Assembly: GCF_016135805.1 (NCBI RefSeq)
Contig: NZ_JADWOX010000016.1
Coordinates: 62,001 to 126,000, forward strand
Length of the DNA stretch: 64,000 nucleotides
Reading direction: 5' to 3'
Origin: Caulobacter hibisci
GTDB lineage: Bacteria; Pseudomonadota; Alphaproteobacteria; Caulobacterales; Caulobacteraceae
The notes beneath the pieces were generated by a model. The model was not told the DNA's origin. It saw only the letters and a list, made by a program, of their open reading frames with translations, and did not search any database. Of this stretch, positions 43,561-53,464 are shown piece by piece. The position numbers and the translations under genes were made by a program. How positions within the stretch are numbered: the first letter of the stretch is position 1; the number at the start of each line of letters is the position of its first letter.

Positions 43561-44499
43561 ATGTCCGCTTACCCAGCCGCCCCGCCCCCCGGCGACGCCC
43601 CCTCGCCGCTTCAGGCGCAGCTCCAGTTCTGGGCCATCGCCCGCGCCTCGCTCGACTATGTGCGCGACACCATCGAGATCACCCGCGGCCCGGGCGAGTT
43701 GCTCGACGCCCTGATCATCACCGCCGCCCTCGACGCCAACATGGCCCCGGTCAAGCGCGCGCCCGAGCTGCAGCAGGCCTATGGCGGCGCCCAGGTCTCG
43801 GCCCCCGACGACCTGCGCCGGCCCGTCAGCGTCAACGCCGTGGCCCAGTCGCTGAACCTGCCGTTCGAGACCGTGCGGCGGCGCGCCCTGAAGCTGGCCC
43901 AGGCCGGGCTGTGCGTGATCGGCCCGCAGGGCATGGTGGTGCCCAACAGCCTGACCACCTCGGCCGCCGACGTCGCCGCCCAGCGCGGCCGCTACGAGCG
44001 CGCCGGCCGGTTCTACAAGACCCTCAAGGCCCTCGGCGTCGCCCCGCCCCCGGCCGCGAGCGACGGCGCCCCCGCCCAGCCGATGATCAAGGCCGCCAAC
44101 TGGGCGCTGTCGGAATATGTGCTGCGGGCCTGCGCCGACCTGATCGGCCTGACCGGCAACATCATCAGCAGCCGCGTCCTCCTGGAACTGGCCCTGGTCG
44201 GCGCCCGCCCCCTGCCGACCGAGACCCTGGTCGCCCAGAGCGGAACCCAACTCGGCCGCCCCGTCCGCGCCACCGCCCTGGCGGCCTCGCTGAAGCTCCC
44301 AAGAGAGACGGTCCGCCGCCATGTGGTGGCGCTTGAGGGTTTGGGCTTCTGCCGCCGCGAAACCGACGGGGTGGTCGTGGCCGTGCCGGACGCGATGAAG
44401 CCCCGGCTGGTGGAGCTGGCCCGGGCCAACCAGGGGAACTTGCAGCGGCTGCTGGGGAGCCTGGCGCGGGCTGGGGCGGTCATTGATTGGGAGGGGTGA
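43561..44499 (+). CDS. DNA-binding protein with two duplicated winged-helix units
   Basis: A 312-aa protein with two similar helix-turn-helix units: VNAVAQSLNLPFETVRRRAL followed by KLAQAGLCV at about 95-125, and ATALAASLKLPRETVRRHVV followed by ALEGLGFCRR at about 236-266. Each follows a helical half that itself looks related (DYVRDTIEITRGPGELLDAL; EYVLRACADLIGLTGNIISS). It therefore seems to be an internal duplication of an about 150-residue unit, giving a built-in pseudodimer. The ATG at 43561 is preferred. Targets are unknown. Confidence 0.75.
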   Translation: MSAYPAAPPPGDAPSPLQAQLQFWAIARASLDYVRDTIEITRGPGELLDALIITAALDANMAPVKRAPELQQAYGGAQVSAPDDLRRPVSVNAVAQSLNLPFETVRRRALKLAQAGLCVIGPQGMVVPNSLTTSAADVAAQRGRYERAGRFYKTLKALGVAPPPAASDGAPAQPMIKAANWALSEYVLRACADLIGLTGNIISSRVLLELALVGARPLPTETLVAQSGTQLGRPVRATALAASLKLPRETVRRHVVALEGLGFCRRETDGVVVAVPDAMKPRLVELARANQGNLQRLLGSLARAGAVIDWEG

Positions 44500-44596
44500 G
44501 GGAGGCGGCGTCAGTTTGCGCCGAACCTTTGGTCACTCGGCGCCCGGACACCGGCGGCCAAAGCCCAGGAGCAGGCCTTCGCATATCGTTGTTATA

Positions 44597-44653
44597 GCTA
44601 ACACGCCTGGCTCGCGTTAGCCTGCCCCAGCGGGTTGGGCCGAGGGGCAGGCT
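44597..44653 (+). promoter_or_regulatory. Competing leader hairpins masking the ribosome site of the oligopeptidase gene
   Basis: GCTAACACG (44597-44605) can pair with CGCGTTAGC (44613-44621) with one mismatch. A second perfect 10-bp stem pairs AGCCTGCCCC (44619-44628) with GGGGCAGGCT (44644-44653), burying the GAGGGGC ribosome site beside the start codon. The two stems share three bases, so they compete. Regulation of translation by leader structure is a plausible inference. Confidence 0.4.
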
Positions 44654-44656
44654 GTG

Positions 44657-46873
44657 ATGTCGAACGAAACGAAAGCGGACGCGGGCTCCTGGTCCGTCCT
44701 CAAGGCCCTCGGGCTGGCGATGCTGGTCCTGGTGCTTCCTAACGCCGCCCTGGCGGGTCCGGAGGCCGCACCGCCCGTGGCGCGGATCGAGCCCGTGGTC
44801 GACGTCTATTTCGGCCAGTCCATTACCGACCCCTATCGTTGGATGGAGGCGCGCGGGGCCGATTTCGACGCCTGGATGCGCGGCCAGGACGACGTCACGC
44901 GCGGCGACCTCCGCGCCGCCCCCGGCTACGCCAAGCTGGCCGCCGAGGTAGCCGCCTTGAGCGCCGCCGCCGAGGTCCCGATCGCCCCGCAGATCGTCGG
45001 CTCATGGATCTTCTACAAGAAGCGCCCGCAAGGGACCGCTCAGTTCAAGCTGTTCGTCGCGCCCCTGGCGGGCGGGACCGAGCGCCTGCTGGTCGATCCG
45101 CTGGTCGCGCCGCTGGGCGGACCCGACGGCGCGATCGACGAATACGCCGTCTCGCCGGACGGGACCAAGCTGGTCTTCGCCATCTCGCGGGGCGGCTCGG
45201 AGGAGTCGACGCTGCACGTACTGGACGTGGTCTCGGGCAAGCCCCTGTCCGAAGCGATCGACCGCACGCGCTTCGCCGCGGCCAGCTGGGACCCCAAGGG
45301 CGACGCCTTCTACTACAATCGCCTCAACCCTTTCACCTCCGGCATGGCCCAGAGCGACCGGTTCAAGGACGAGGTGGTGTACCGCCACGTGCTGGGCGCC
45401 GATCCCGAAAAGGACGCGCGGGTGTTCGTGGTCAATGAGGCGGGCAGCGCCCTGGGGCGTGACGGCTTCACCCACGTGATCGTTCCGGCGGGCTCAAAAT
45501 GGAGCTTCGCCCTGGTCAATTCCGGGGTGTCTCCGGAAAGCGAATGGTGGGTCGCCCCTACCGAGACGCTGTCGCGGGGCAAGGTCCCGTGGCGCAAGTT
45601 CGTGTCTCTGGAGGACAAGGTCGGACTGGGCAGCGTCATCGCCTCCGATCCGGTGGTGATCGGCGACGCGGCCTATCTGCTGTCGTTCAAGGACGCCTTG
45701 AACTGGCGGCTGCTGCGCTATGACCTGGCCCATCCGGAGCAGCCGCCGATCGTCGCCGCGCCCGAGGGCAAGGGCGTCCTGGTGGGGGCGCTGAAGGCCA
45801 AGGACGGCGTCTATCTGGTTTCGTCGATCGGCGGGGCCTACGCCCTGTCGCGCTTCGATCCGGCGAGCGGCAAGGCCACCGCCGTCGCCACGCCCATGAC
45901 CGGCACCATCCCCGAAGCCGCCAGCGATCCGAGCCAGGACGGCGTGGTCTACGCCCTGGATTCCTGGACGCGTCCGACCCAGCTCTATCGGGAGCGGCCC
46001 GGAAAAGGCGCCGCGCCGCTGTCCCTGGCCAAGCCGTTCGCCCGCGACCTGTCGGCCTATGTCAGCGAGGAGCTGACCGCGACCGCCGCCGACGGAACCC
46101 AGGTTCCGGTCTCGGTGATCTACCGAAAGGGCCTGAAGCGCGACGGCTCGGCGCCGGCTATCGTCGAGGCCTACGGCGCCTATGGCGTGTCGATCGACGC
46201 GGGCTTCTCGCCGCGCCTGCTGGCCTGGTACGACCGGGGCGGGGTCTATGCCGTTGTCCATGTGCGCGGCGGCGGGGAGTTCGGCGAGACCTGGCACCTG
46301 GCCGGCAAGGACGCGACCAAACCCAATACCTGGCGCGACTTCATTGCTGGCGTGACCCTGCTGCAGAAGTCCGGCTACACCTCGCCCGCCAAGGCCGCGG
46401 GCTGGGGCACCAGCGCGGGCGGCATCATGATCGGCCGCACCATCACCGAGCGCCCCGACCTGCTAGGCGCGGCGATCATCAATGTCGGCCTGTCCGACAC
46501 CCTGCGGTTCGAGACCAGCGAGGGCGGCCCGGCCAATGTCGCCGAATTCGGCACGGTCAAGACCGAGGCCGGCTTCAAGGCCCTGCTGGAGATGAGCGCC
46601 TATCACCACGTGAAGGACGGGACGGCCTATCCGGCCACCCTGGTCACCGCCGGCATGAACGATCATCGCGTGCCGGCCTGGGAAGGCGGCAAGATGGCCG
46701 CGCGCCTGCAGGCGGCCCAGGCCAAGGACGGCTCGCCGATCCGCCTGCGGGTCGAATTCGACGCCGGCCACGGCATGGGATCGACCAAGACGCAGTACGA
46801 CGCCCTCTACACCGATATCATGGCGTTCGTCCTGCGCGCGACCGGCGCCCCGGACTTCGCGCCGGCGCGCTGA
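44657..46873 (+). CDS. Prolyl oligopeptidase family serine peptidase (S9A), exported
   Basis: A 738-aa peptidase with a signal peptide (LGLAMLVLVLPNAALA). The N-terminal part (DVYFGQSITDPYRWMEA) opens the beta-propeller, and the C-terminal alpha/beta hydrolase part has RGGGEFGETWHLAGK, nucleophile Ser586 in WGTSAGGIM, Asp669 in GMNDHRVP and His705 in DAGHGMG. It should cleave short proline-containing peptides in the periplasm. GTG 44654 and ATG 44657 are adjacent; ATG is preferred. A leader hairpin covers the ribosome site. Confidence 0.93.
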   Translation: MSNETKADAGSWSVLKALGLAMLVLVLPNAALAGPEAAPPVARIEPVVDVYFGQSITDPYRWMEARGADFDAWMRGQDDVTRGDLRAAPGYAKLAAEVAALSAAAEVPIAPQIVGSWIFYKKRPQGTAQFKLFVAPLAGGTERLLVDPLVAPLGGPDGAIDEYAVSPDGTKLVFAISRGGSEESTLHVLDVVSGKPLSEAIDRTRFAAASWDPKGDAFYYNRLNPFTSGMAQSDRFKDEVVYRHVLGADPEKDARVFVVNEAGSALGRDGFTHVIVPAGSKWSFALVNSGVSPESEWWVAPTETLSRGKVPWRKFVSLEDKVGLGSVIASDPVVIGDAAYLLSFKDALNWRLLRYDLAHPEQPPIVAAPEGKGVLVGALKAKDGVYLVSSIGGAYALSRFDPASGKATAVATPMTGTIPEAASDPSQDGVVYALDSWTRPTQLYRERPGKGAAPLSLAKPFARDLSAYVSEELTATAADGTQVPVSVIYRKGLKRDGSAPAIVEAYGAYGVSIDAGFSPRLLAWYDRGGVYAVVHVRGGGEFGETWHLAGKDATKPNTWRDFIAGVTLLQKSGYTSPAKAAGWGTSAGGIMIGRTITERPDLLGAAIINVGLSDTLRFETSEGGPANVAEFGTVKTEAGFKALLEMSAYHHVKDGTAYPATLVTAGMNDHRVPAWEGGKMAARLQAAQAKDGSPIRLRVEFDAGHGMGSTKTQYDALYTDIMAFVLRATGAPDFAPAR

Positions 46874-46902
46874 ACGGCGCCATCTTCGGCGTCCCCGCCA
46901 CG

Positions 46903-46935
46903 CAAAACGCCGCCCGGTCTCTCGACCGGACGGCG
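46903..46935 (-). terminator. Terminator of rtcB (minus strand), between convergent genes
   Basis: CGCCG-C-CCGGTC pairs with GACCGG-A-CGGCG around TCTC. Read on the minus strand the stem is followed by TTTT, so it terminates rtcB and may also stop the oligopeptidase transcript. Confidence 0.75.
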
Positions 46936-46940
46936 CTCCG

Positions 46941-48158
<1,218 letters not shown>

Positions 48159-48221
48159 GGGCTTCTCCTTTCCAATCCGCCCCTCCCGGCGTCATGGTCG
48201 GAGGAATTTCCGCGCAAAACG

Positions 48222-48256
48222 AAAAACCCCTCCGGCCAAGGCCAGGAGGGGTTTTT
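48222..48256 (-). terminator. Rho-independent terminator of the 32-codon gene
   Basis: A perfect 12-bp stem (AAAAACCCCTCC with GGAGGGGTTTTT) gives T-runs on both strands. It lies 27 bp downstream of the small minus-strand gene at 48283-48381 and just upstream of rtcB. Confidence 0.85.
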
Positions 48257-48282
48257 GTCGTACTTCCGAAGTCCGCTTGGAC

Positions 48283-48381
48283 CTAGGCCGTCTTCCCCTC
48301 CGACATGCGCGCGCCATTACGCTCGACCTGCAGGTCGAGTTGGTAGCTGACGGTCATGAAGGTTGGGGCTTTGCGCGCCAT
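48283..48381 (-). CDS. 32-aa microprotein, unknown
   Basis: ATG 48381 to TAG 48283 encodes a short basic, soluble peptide (start MARKAPTFMTVSYQLDLQVE). GAGG lies 12 bases upstream of the ATG. A strong intrinsic terminator directly after the stop supports a real short transcription unit. I know no family. It might be a regulatory peptide or the coding part of a dual-function RNA. Confidence 0.5.
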   Translation of the reverse strand: MARKAPTFMTVSYQLDLQVERNGARMSEGKTA

Positions 48382-48517
48382 GGTCTTCGAGGTCCTCTTC
48401 GGGAGGCGGGCGATTACAGGGTTATGCGAAGCCGCGCCAGGGGCGGGCGAGCGGCGCAAGTGGAAGTTGCGGCGGGTGTGGTGGTTAAGCCACAGGGCGC
48501 GGAGGCCGAGCCTGGAA

Positions 48518-48650
48518 ACCCTCCCCCTGAAGGGGGAGGTGGCCCGGAGGGCCGGTGGGGGAAGTATCTGCTAACGCCCAAGCCGCCGCCGACTCAACGG
48601 CGACTTCCCCCTCAGTCGGCTTCGCCGACAGCTCCCCCTTCAGGGGGAGC
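48518..48650. repeat. Palindromic repeat element, CTCCCCCTGAAGGGGGAG type
   Basis: The left arm CCTCCCCCTGAAGGGGGAGG plus GGCCCGGAGGGCC and the right arm CAGTCGGCTTCGCCGACAG plus CTCCCCCTTCAGGGGGAG are close relatives of 27399-27511. It separates the two very small minus-strand genes. Confidence 0.92.
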
Positions 48651-48660
48651 GTCAGAGCTA

Positions 48661-48786
48661 CTAGGCGACCGAGGTCTTGTCGGCCAGGCACTCGCCGATG
48701 GCGCGGGCGCAGCCGGGCAGGCCCAGGGCGCCGATGAACGACAGGGCGACGGCGCCCACCAGCAGGATCGGTTGGAAGATGCGCAT
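48661..48786 (-). CDS. 41-aa small membrane protein, unknown
   Basis: ATG 48786 to TAG 48661 encodes one hydrophobic helix (ILLVGAVALSFIGALGLPGC) and a short polar tail containing a second Cys (CARAIGECLADK). GGTGGAG precedes the start at good spacing. The LPGC could be a lipobox or a disulfide partner. The stop is 11 bp from a repeat element. Family unknown. Confidence 0.55.
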   Translation of the reverse strand: MRIFQPILLVGAVALSFIGALGLPGCARAIGECLADKTSVA

Positions 48787-48947
48787 GCGTTGGTCTCCAC
48801 CTTGATTCCGCCCCGTCCCCCGTCAGGAGGGCCGGCCACGGGCGGTTGATAGTCCGTCGTGCAGGTCGCTTAAACCGCTAGCGTGACGTTTGTTCCGGCC
48901 TGCCGACCGGAAACCTCAGCATGCGGTATAAATGCCTCAAACTTGTG

Positions 48948-50390
48948 TCAGCCGTAAAGGTTGTAGGCGATCCGCGCGCTTTCGATACGGGCGAGCTTGG
49001 CGTTCAGCGGCGCCCAGTCGTCGGCCTCGGAAATCGGCGTCCACAGGGCCTCCACCTCGTCGATCAGCAGCTCCTCGGGCTCGCATTGTCCGAACACGGG
49101 ATTTTCCAGCCGTTCCGGACGATCCGGCGCGAAGCCGGCCAGGCGGGCGCGGAACGCGGCGAACACCGGGTCCTGGTAGAGCTTGCCGCGCGGCCCTTCC
49201 AGCGCCCGCGCTTCCGAAGCCTCGCCGCCGAACCAGTCGAAGAAGAACGGCTCCCAGCGCAGGGCCTCGCCGCCGTCCAGCTTGGTCCCTTCCGCCAGGG
49301 CCTTGAAGGCGGCGTTGACCAGTTCGATGTCGGCCTCGCCGCCTTGGCTGGTCACGGCCAGGCGGGCGATCATCGCTTCGCTCAAGGCGGCGCGGTAGGC
49401 GTCGGAGAAGCCGTTGAGGGCGGCGATCAGCCCCGACTGGTCGGGCGAGACCAGCACCAGGCAGGCGGCCAGCTGCTGCAGGTTCCAGAACCCCGCCTCC
49501 GGCTGGCGGCCGAAGCTGTAGAGGCCCGAATGGTCGAAATAGGCGGCCGTGAAGTTGGGGTCGTTCCTGGGCAGGAAGCGCCAGGGGCCGTAGTCGAAGC
49601 TTTCGCCGGTGACGACCATGTTGTCGGTGTTGAGCACCCCATGCACGAAGCCGGCGGCCATCCAGCGAGCGACAAGGCGGGCGGTGCGCGAGACGACCTC
49701 GGCGAACATCGCCGTCGGCCGGTCGGGGGCGTCCGCCAGGTGCGGGAAATAGGTCTCGACCACGTGGTCGACCAGCTGGGTGATCAGGTCGGCGCGGTCG
49801 AAATAGGCCAGGCGCTGGAAGGTGCCAAACCGGATGTGGCTGTGCGAAAGCCGGGTCAGCACCGCCGAGCGGGTGGGGCTGGGCTCGTCGCCGCGGGTCA
49901 GGGCCTCGCCGGTCTCGACCAGGGAGAAGGCGCGCGAGGTGGGCACGCCCAGGGCTTCGAGCAGGCCGGCGGCGAGGATCTCGCGCATGCCGCCCTTCAG
50001 GGTCAGCCGGCCGTCGCCGTGGCGCGACCAGGGCGTCTGGCCCGAGCCCTTGGTGGCCAGATCCAGCAGGCGATCGGTCTGGGCCTCCCGCTGTTGCGAA
50101 AACAGGAAGCCGCGGCCGTCGCCGAGCTCGGGATTGTACGAGCGGAACTGGTGGCCGTGATAGCGCATGGCCAGGGGCTGGGACTGGTTGCCCGGCAGGG
50201 GCTGGAACCTGGCGAAATGGGCGATCCACTCGGCGTCGGTCAGGCCCTCGAGGCCGACGGTCGCGGCGGCGCGATCGTTGCGGAAGCGCAGGATCGTCTT
50301 GGGGAAGTCGGCCGGGGCGACGGGATCGGCGAACTCGCCGCCCAGGCCGGCGAATCGGGGATCGGGGCGGTAGCGTTCGGAGACCGGCAT
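48948..50390 (-). CDS. selO: SelO/YdiU-family protein adenylyltransferase
   Basis: A 480-aa pseudokinase-fold enzyme. SelO proteins transfer AMP from ATP to Ser/Thr/Tyr of target proteins and take part in redox-stress responses. Conserved blocks are AMRYHGHQFRSYNPELGDGR, LDLATKGSGQTPWSR (ATP Lys), GRLTLKGGMREILAAG, FVHGVLNTDNM (metal Asp-Asn) and SFDYGPWRFLP. Family members usually end with a Cys or Sec three residues from the C-terminus; this one ends in YNLYG and lacks it. The ATG at 50390 gives the family N-terminus. Confidence 0.92.
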   Translation of the reverse strand: MPVSERYRPDPRFAGLGGEFADPVAPADFPKTILRFRNDRAAATVGLEGLTDAEWIAHFARFQPLPGNQSQPLAMRYHGHQFRSYNPELGDGRGFLFSQQREAQTDRLLDLATKGSGQTPWSRHGDGRLTLKGGMREILAAGLLEALGVPTSRAFSLVETGEALTRGDEPSPTRSAVLTRLSHSHIRFGTFQRLAYFDRADLITQLVDHVVETYFPHLADAPDRPTAMFAEVVSRTARLVARWMAAGFVHGVLNTDNMVVTGESFDYGPWRFLPRNDPNFTAAYFDHSGLYSFGRQPEAGFWNLQQLAACLVLVSPDQSGLIAALNGFSDAYRAALSEAMIARLAVTSQGGEADIELVNAAFKALAEGTKLDGGEALRWEPFFFDWFGGEASEARALEGPRGKLYQDPVFAAFRARLAGFAPDRPERLENPVFGQCEPEELLIDEVEALWTPISEADDWAPLNAKLARIESARIAYNLYG

Positions 50391-50656
50391 CAGCGCCAGA
50401 TGCCCCCGCGGGCCGCCCGGCGCAAGAAGCCGGCCCCGCCCGGAGCGTTTTAAGAAACCCCGGATGCTCGCATAACGCTGTCGCAGTTTCGCAACAGCAA
50501 CCCTCGAAGCGTTTTCCCGTAAGGTTTTCGCTTGCCGAGAGTCCGGACCGCCCATAACCATTGGCCGTCCATTCGAACGATCGTTCGGGTGAAGGCCAAT
50601 CAAAAAACCGGCGGGGGCGGTGCAAGCGTCCTCGTCATAACGAACCGAGGTAGGAA

Positions 50657-53266
50657 ATGCGCTTTACCCAGGTGCTTCGCGGCACGGCCTCCGCCGTCGT
50701 GCTCGCGGGCGTCGCCGCGATCGGCGTCGCCCATGCTCAGGACACGGCCGCCGCGGCCGCCCAGGAGCCGGAAACCCTCACCGTCGACAGCATCATCGTC
50801 ACCGCCCAGAAGCGCGAACAGAACCTGCAGGACACCCCTGTCGTGGTCACCGCGATCGGCGCCAAGCTGCTGCAGGACACCGGCGTCAAGGACATCAAGG
50901 ACCTGACGATCCTGACCCCGGGCCTGACCGTGACCTCGACCACGTCGGAAGCCTCGACCACCGCCCGCATCCGCGGCGTCGGCACCGTCGGCGACAACCC
51001 CGGCCTGGAAAGCTCGGTCGGCGTGGTGATCGACGGCGTCTACCGCCCCCGCAACGGCGTGTCGTTCGGCGACCTGGGCGAGATGGAGCGCATCGAGGTG
51101 CTGAAGGGCCCGCAGGGCACCCTGTTCGGCAAGAACACCTCGGCCGGCGTCATCAACGTCATGACCAAGGAGCCGGAGTTCGGCTTCGGCGCCAATGTCG
51201 AGGCCACGGTCGGCAACTACGACGCCAAGGGCCTGGCCGGCTCGGTCACCGGGCCGCTGTTCGGCAGCGACAAGTGGGCCGGCCGCCTCTACGCCGCCAC
51301 CCGCCAGCGCAACGGCTACAACTCGGTGGTCACGGGCGAGGGCCCGAGCAGCGAGAAGGAAGACGCCGACCAGAACTTCTACACCGTGCGCGGCCAGCTG
51401 CTGTTCGTGCCGGACGACAACGCCACCTTCAAAATCATCGCCGACTACACCAAGCGCGACGAGAACTGCTGCGGCGCCGTGCAGATCCGCACCGGCCCGA
51501 CCTCGGCCGTCGTCAACGCCCTGACCACCGGCGGCAAGGGCGTCACCAGCCCGGCCGACCCGTTCGCCCGCGTCGCCTATTCCAACCGCGGCTCGCCGCA
51601 GGAAATCGAGGACAAGGGCATCTCGCTGCAGGCCGACATCGACCTGCCGATCGGCACCCTGACCTCGATCAGCGCCATTCGTAATTGGCGCACCGACACC
51701 GGCCAGGACAGCGACTTCACGGCCGCCGACATCACCTATCGCGCCAAGGACGGCACCAACTACGCCGAGTTCACCACCTACACCCAGGAACTGCGCCTGG
51801 CGGGCAGCACCGAGCGCCTGAACTGGCTGGTCGGCGCCTTCCTGGCCGACGAGCGCCTCGACAACGAAGCCAACTTCCGCTTCGGCGCCGACTACGAAGC
51901 CTACATGTCGACGATCGTGCTGTCGGGCGTCGCCGGCGCCCTGGCCCCGGCCGGCATCACGGTGAACCAGGCCAACGGCGCGACCTTCGCCTCGCAGATC
52001 ACCGCCCTGCCCTACGGCAGCTCGTTCACGGCCGGCACCGGCCTGCACGACACCTACAACCAGCGCTCCAAGACCATCGCGCTGTTCACCAACAACAGCT
52101 TCAAGGTCACCGACGCCTTCGACATCACCGTGGGCCTGCGCTACACGGCCGAGGACAAGTCGCTCGACACCTACCAGACGGGCGCCTCCAACGCCTGCGG
52201 CGTGCTGCTGACCACCGCCGGCCAGCAGCGGGTGGCCGCCACCCTGGTGGGCCGCGGCGTTCCGGCCGCCCTGTTCGCCACCTCCACCGGCACCGGCCTG
52301 ATCTCGACCGTCGTCGGCAACATGTGCCTGCCCTGGGCCAACCCGCTGTTCAACAACCGCGGCACCCAGCAGGACAGCAGCGAGCGCGAGTGGACCGGCA
52401 CGGTGAAGGCGTCCTACCGCCTGAACCCGCAGGTCTTCGCCTACGGCTCCTACGCCCGCGGCTACAAGGGCGGCGGCTTCAACCTCGACCGCACCCAGTC
52501 GTCCAACGGCCTGCCCAGCGGCGGCGTCGGCGTGATCCCGATCGCCGACACCTCGTTCCCGGCCGAATATGTCGATAGCTACGAGCTGGGCCTGAAGAAC
52601 ACCCTGTTCGACCGCACGGTGCTGTTCAACGTCACCGGCTTCTACCAGAAGTACGAGAACTTCCAGCTCAACACCTTCCTGGGCACCTCGTTCGCGGTGC
52701 GCTCGGTCGAGGAAGTCACCTCCAAGGGCGTCGACGTCGACTTCATCTGGTTCACCCCGCTGCGCGGCCTGACCGTGCAGAGCGGCCTGACCTACGCCAA
52801 GACCGAGTACGGCGACCAGAAGGTGGCCAACGACCCGACCAACGCCCTGTCGCTGCTGCCCGGCAGCCAGGTGTCGTTCGCTCCGAAGACCTCGGCCTCG
52901 GCCTCGGTCAGCTACGAGCACCCGGTCGGCGCGGCGCTGAAGGCCAAGTACAACATCGGCGCCAAGTACATGTCGTCCTACAACACCGGGTCGGACCTGT
53001 TCCCGCTGAAGCACCAGGACGGCTTCGCCCTGGTCAACGCCCGCGTCGCCCTGGGCGACGCCGACGACAAGTGGACCGCCGAGCTGTGGGCCCAGAACCT
53101 GCTCGACGAGGAATACTACCAGGTCGTGTTCAACGGTCCGCTGCAGGGCTCGTCGGGCCTTTCGGCCACCAACGCCGTCTACAACCCGGCGCTGGACACC
53201 AACACCTACGACGCCTTCCTCGGCGCGCCGCGCACCTACGGCGTGACGCTGCGGGCGAAGTTCTGA
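50657..53266 (+). CDS. TonB-dependent outer-membrane receptor
   Basis: An 869-aa receptor with signal peptide (ASAVVLAGVAAIGVAHAQ). A TonB-box-like segment (SIIVTAQKREQNLQDTPVVV) opens the plug domain (about 55-170; GVVIDGVYRPRNGV, VLKGPQGTLFGKNTSAGVIN). A 22-strand-type barrel follows, ending in aromatic-rich GAPRTYGVTLRAKF with terminal Phe. It imports an energy-dependent substrate with TonB-ExbBD; the EMERIEVLKGPQGTLFG style is typical of the large IroN/CirA-like set in Caulobacter and sphingomonads. GAGGTAGGA precedes the ATG. The ligand is unknown. Confidence 0.94.
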   Translation: MRFTQVLRGTASAVVLAGVAAIGVAHAQDTAAAAAQEPETLTVDSIIVTAQKREQNLQDTPVVVTAIGAKLLQDTGVKDIKDLTILTPGLTVTSTTSEASTTARIRGVGTVGDNPGLESSVGVVIDGVYRPRNGVSFGDLGEMERIEVLKGPQGTLFGKNTSAGVINVMTKEPEFGFGANVEATVGNYDAKGLAGSVTGPLFGSDKWAGRLYAATRQRNGYNSVVTGEGPSSEKEDADQNFYTVRGQLLFVPDDNATFKIIADYTKRDENCCGAVQIRTGPTSAVVNALTTGGKGVTSPADPFARVAYSNRGSPQEIEDKGISLQADIDLPIGTLTSISAIRNWRTDTGQDSDFTAADITYRAKDGTNYAEFTTYTQELRLAGSTERLNWLVGAFLADERLDNEANFRFGADYEAYMSTIVLSGVAGALAPAGITVNQANGATFASQITALPYGSSFTAGTGLHDTYNQRSKTIALFTNNSFKVTDAFDITVGLRYTAEDKSLDTYQTGASNACGVLLTTAGQQRVAATLVGRGVPAALFATSTGTGLISTVVGNMCLPWANPLFNNRGTQQDSSEREWTGTVKASYRLNPQVFAYGSYARGYKGGGFNLDRTQSSNGLPSGGVGVIPIADTSFPAEYVDSYELGLKNTLFDRTVLFNVTGFYQKYENFQLNTFLGTSFAVRSVEEVTSKGVDVDFIWFTPLRGLTVQSGLTYAKTEYGDQKVANDPTNALSLLPGSQVSFAPKTSASASVSYEHPVGAALKAKYNIGAKYMSSYNTGSDLFPLKHQDGFALVNARVALGDADDKWTAELWAQNLLDEEYYQVVFNGPLQGSSGLSATNAVYNPALDTNTYDAFLGAPRTYGVTLRAKF

Positions 53267-53276
53267 TCGAAGCGAC

Positions 53277-53346
53277 CGGAGCCCGGCGACGGGCTCCGAG
53301 CGTTGGGGAAACACGGAAAGGGCGGCCCTCGCGGGCCGCCCTTTTT
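53277..53346 (+). terminator. Double hairpin terminator after the TonB-dependent receptor
   Basis: CGGAGCCCG-GCGA-CGGGCTCCG (53277-53298) is followed by AAGGGCGGCCC-TCGC-GGGCCGCCCTT (53318-53343) and then TTT. The second stem is a classic intrinsic terminator and insulates the downstream AAA-HNH cassette. Confidence 0.9.
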
Positions 53347-53464
53347 GTTTGCGAGGAGGAGCGAGCGTCGATCCTTGTGACCGCGCGAGCGGCTACCTAA
53401 GGTGGCGCTTTCAGATTCGCGCTCAGGATGAATTCGTTGAGCTGCCGAAAAGCGGAGCAGCGCC

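Noticed and set aside
50600..53314. A 904-codon open frame on the minus strand
   Set aside because: It is the exact antisense of the TonB-dependent receptor gene, with Val/Gly/Ala-rich low-complexity translation and no family motif.
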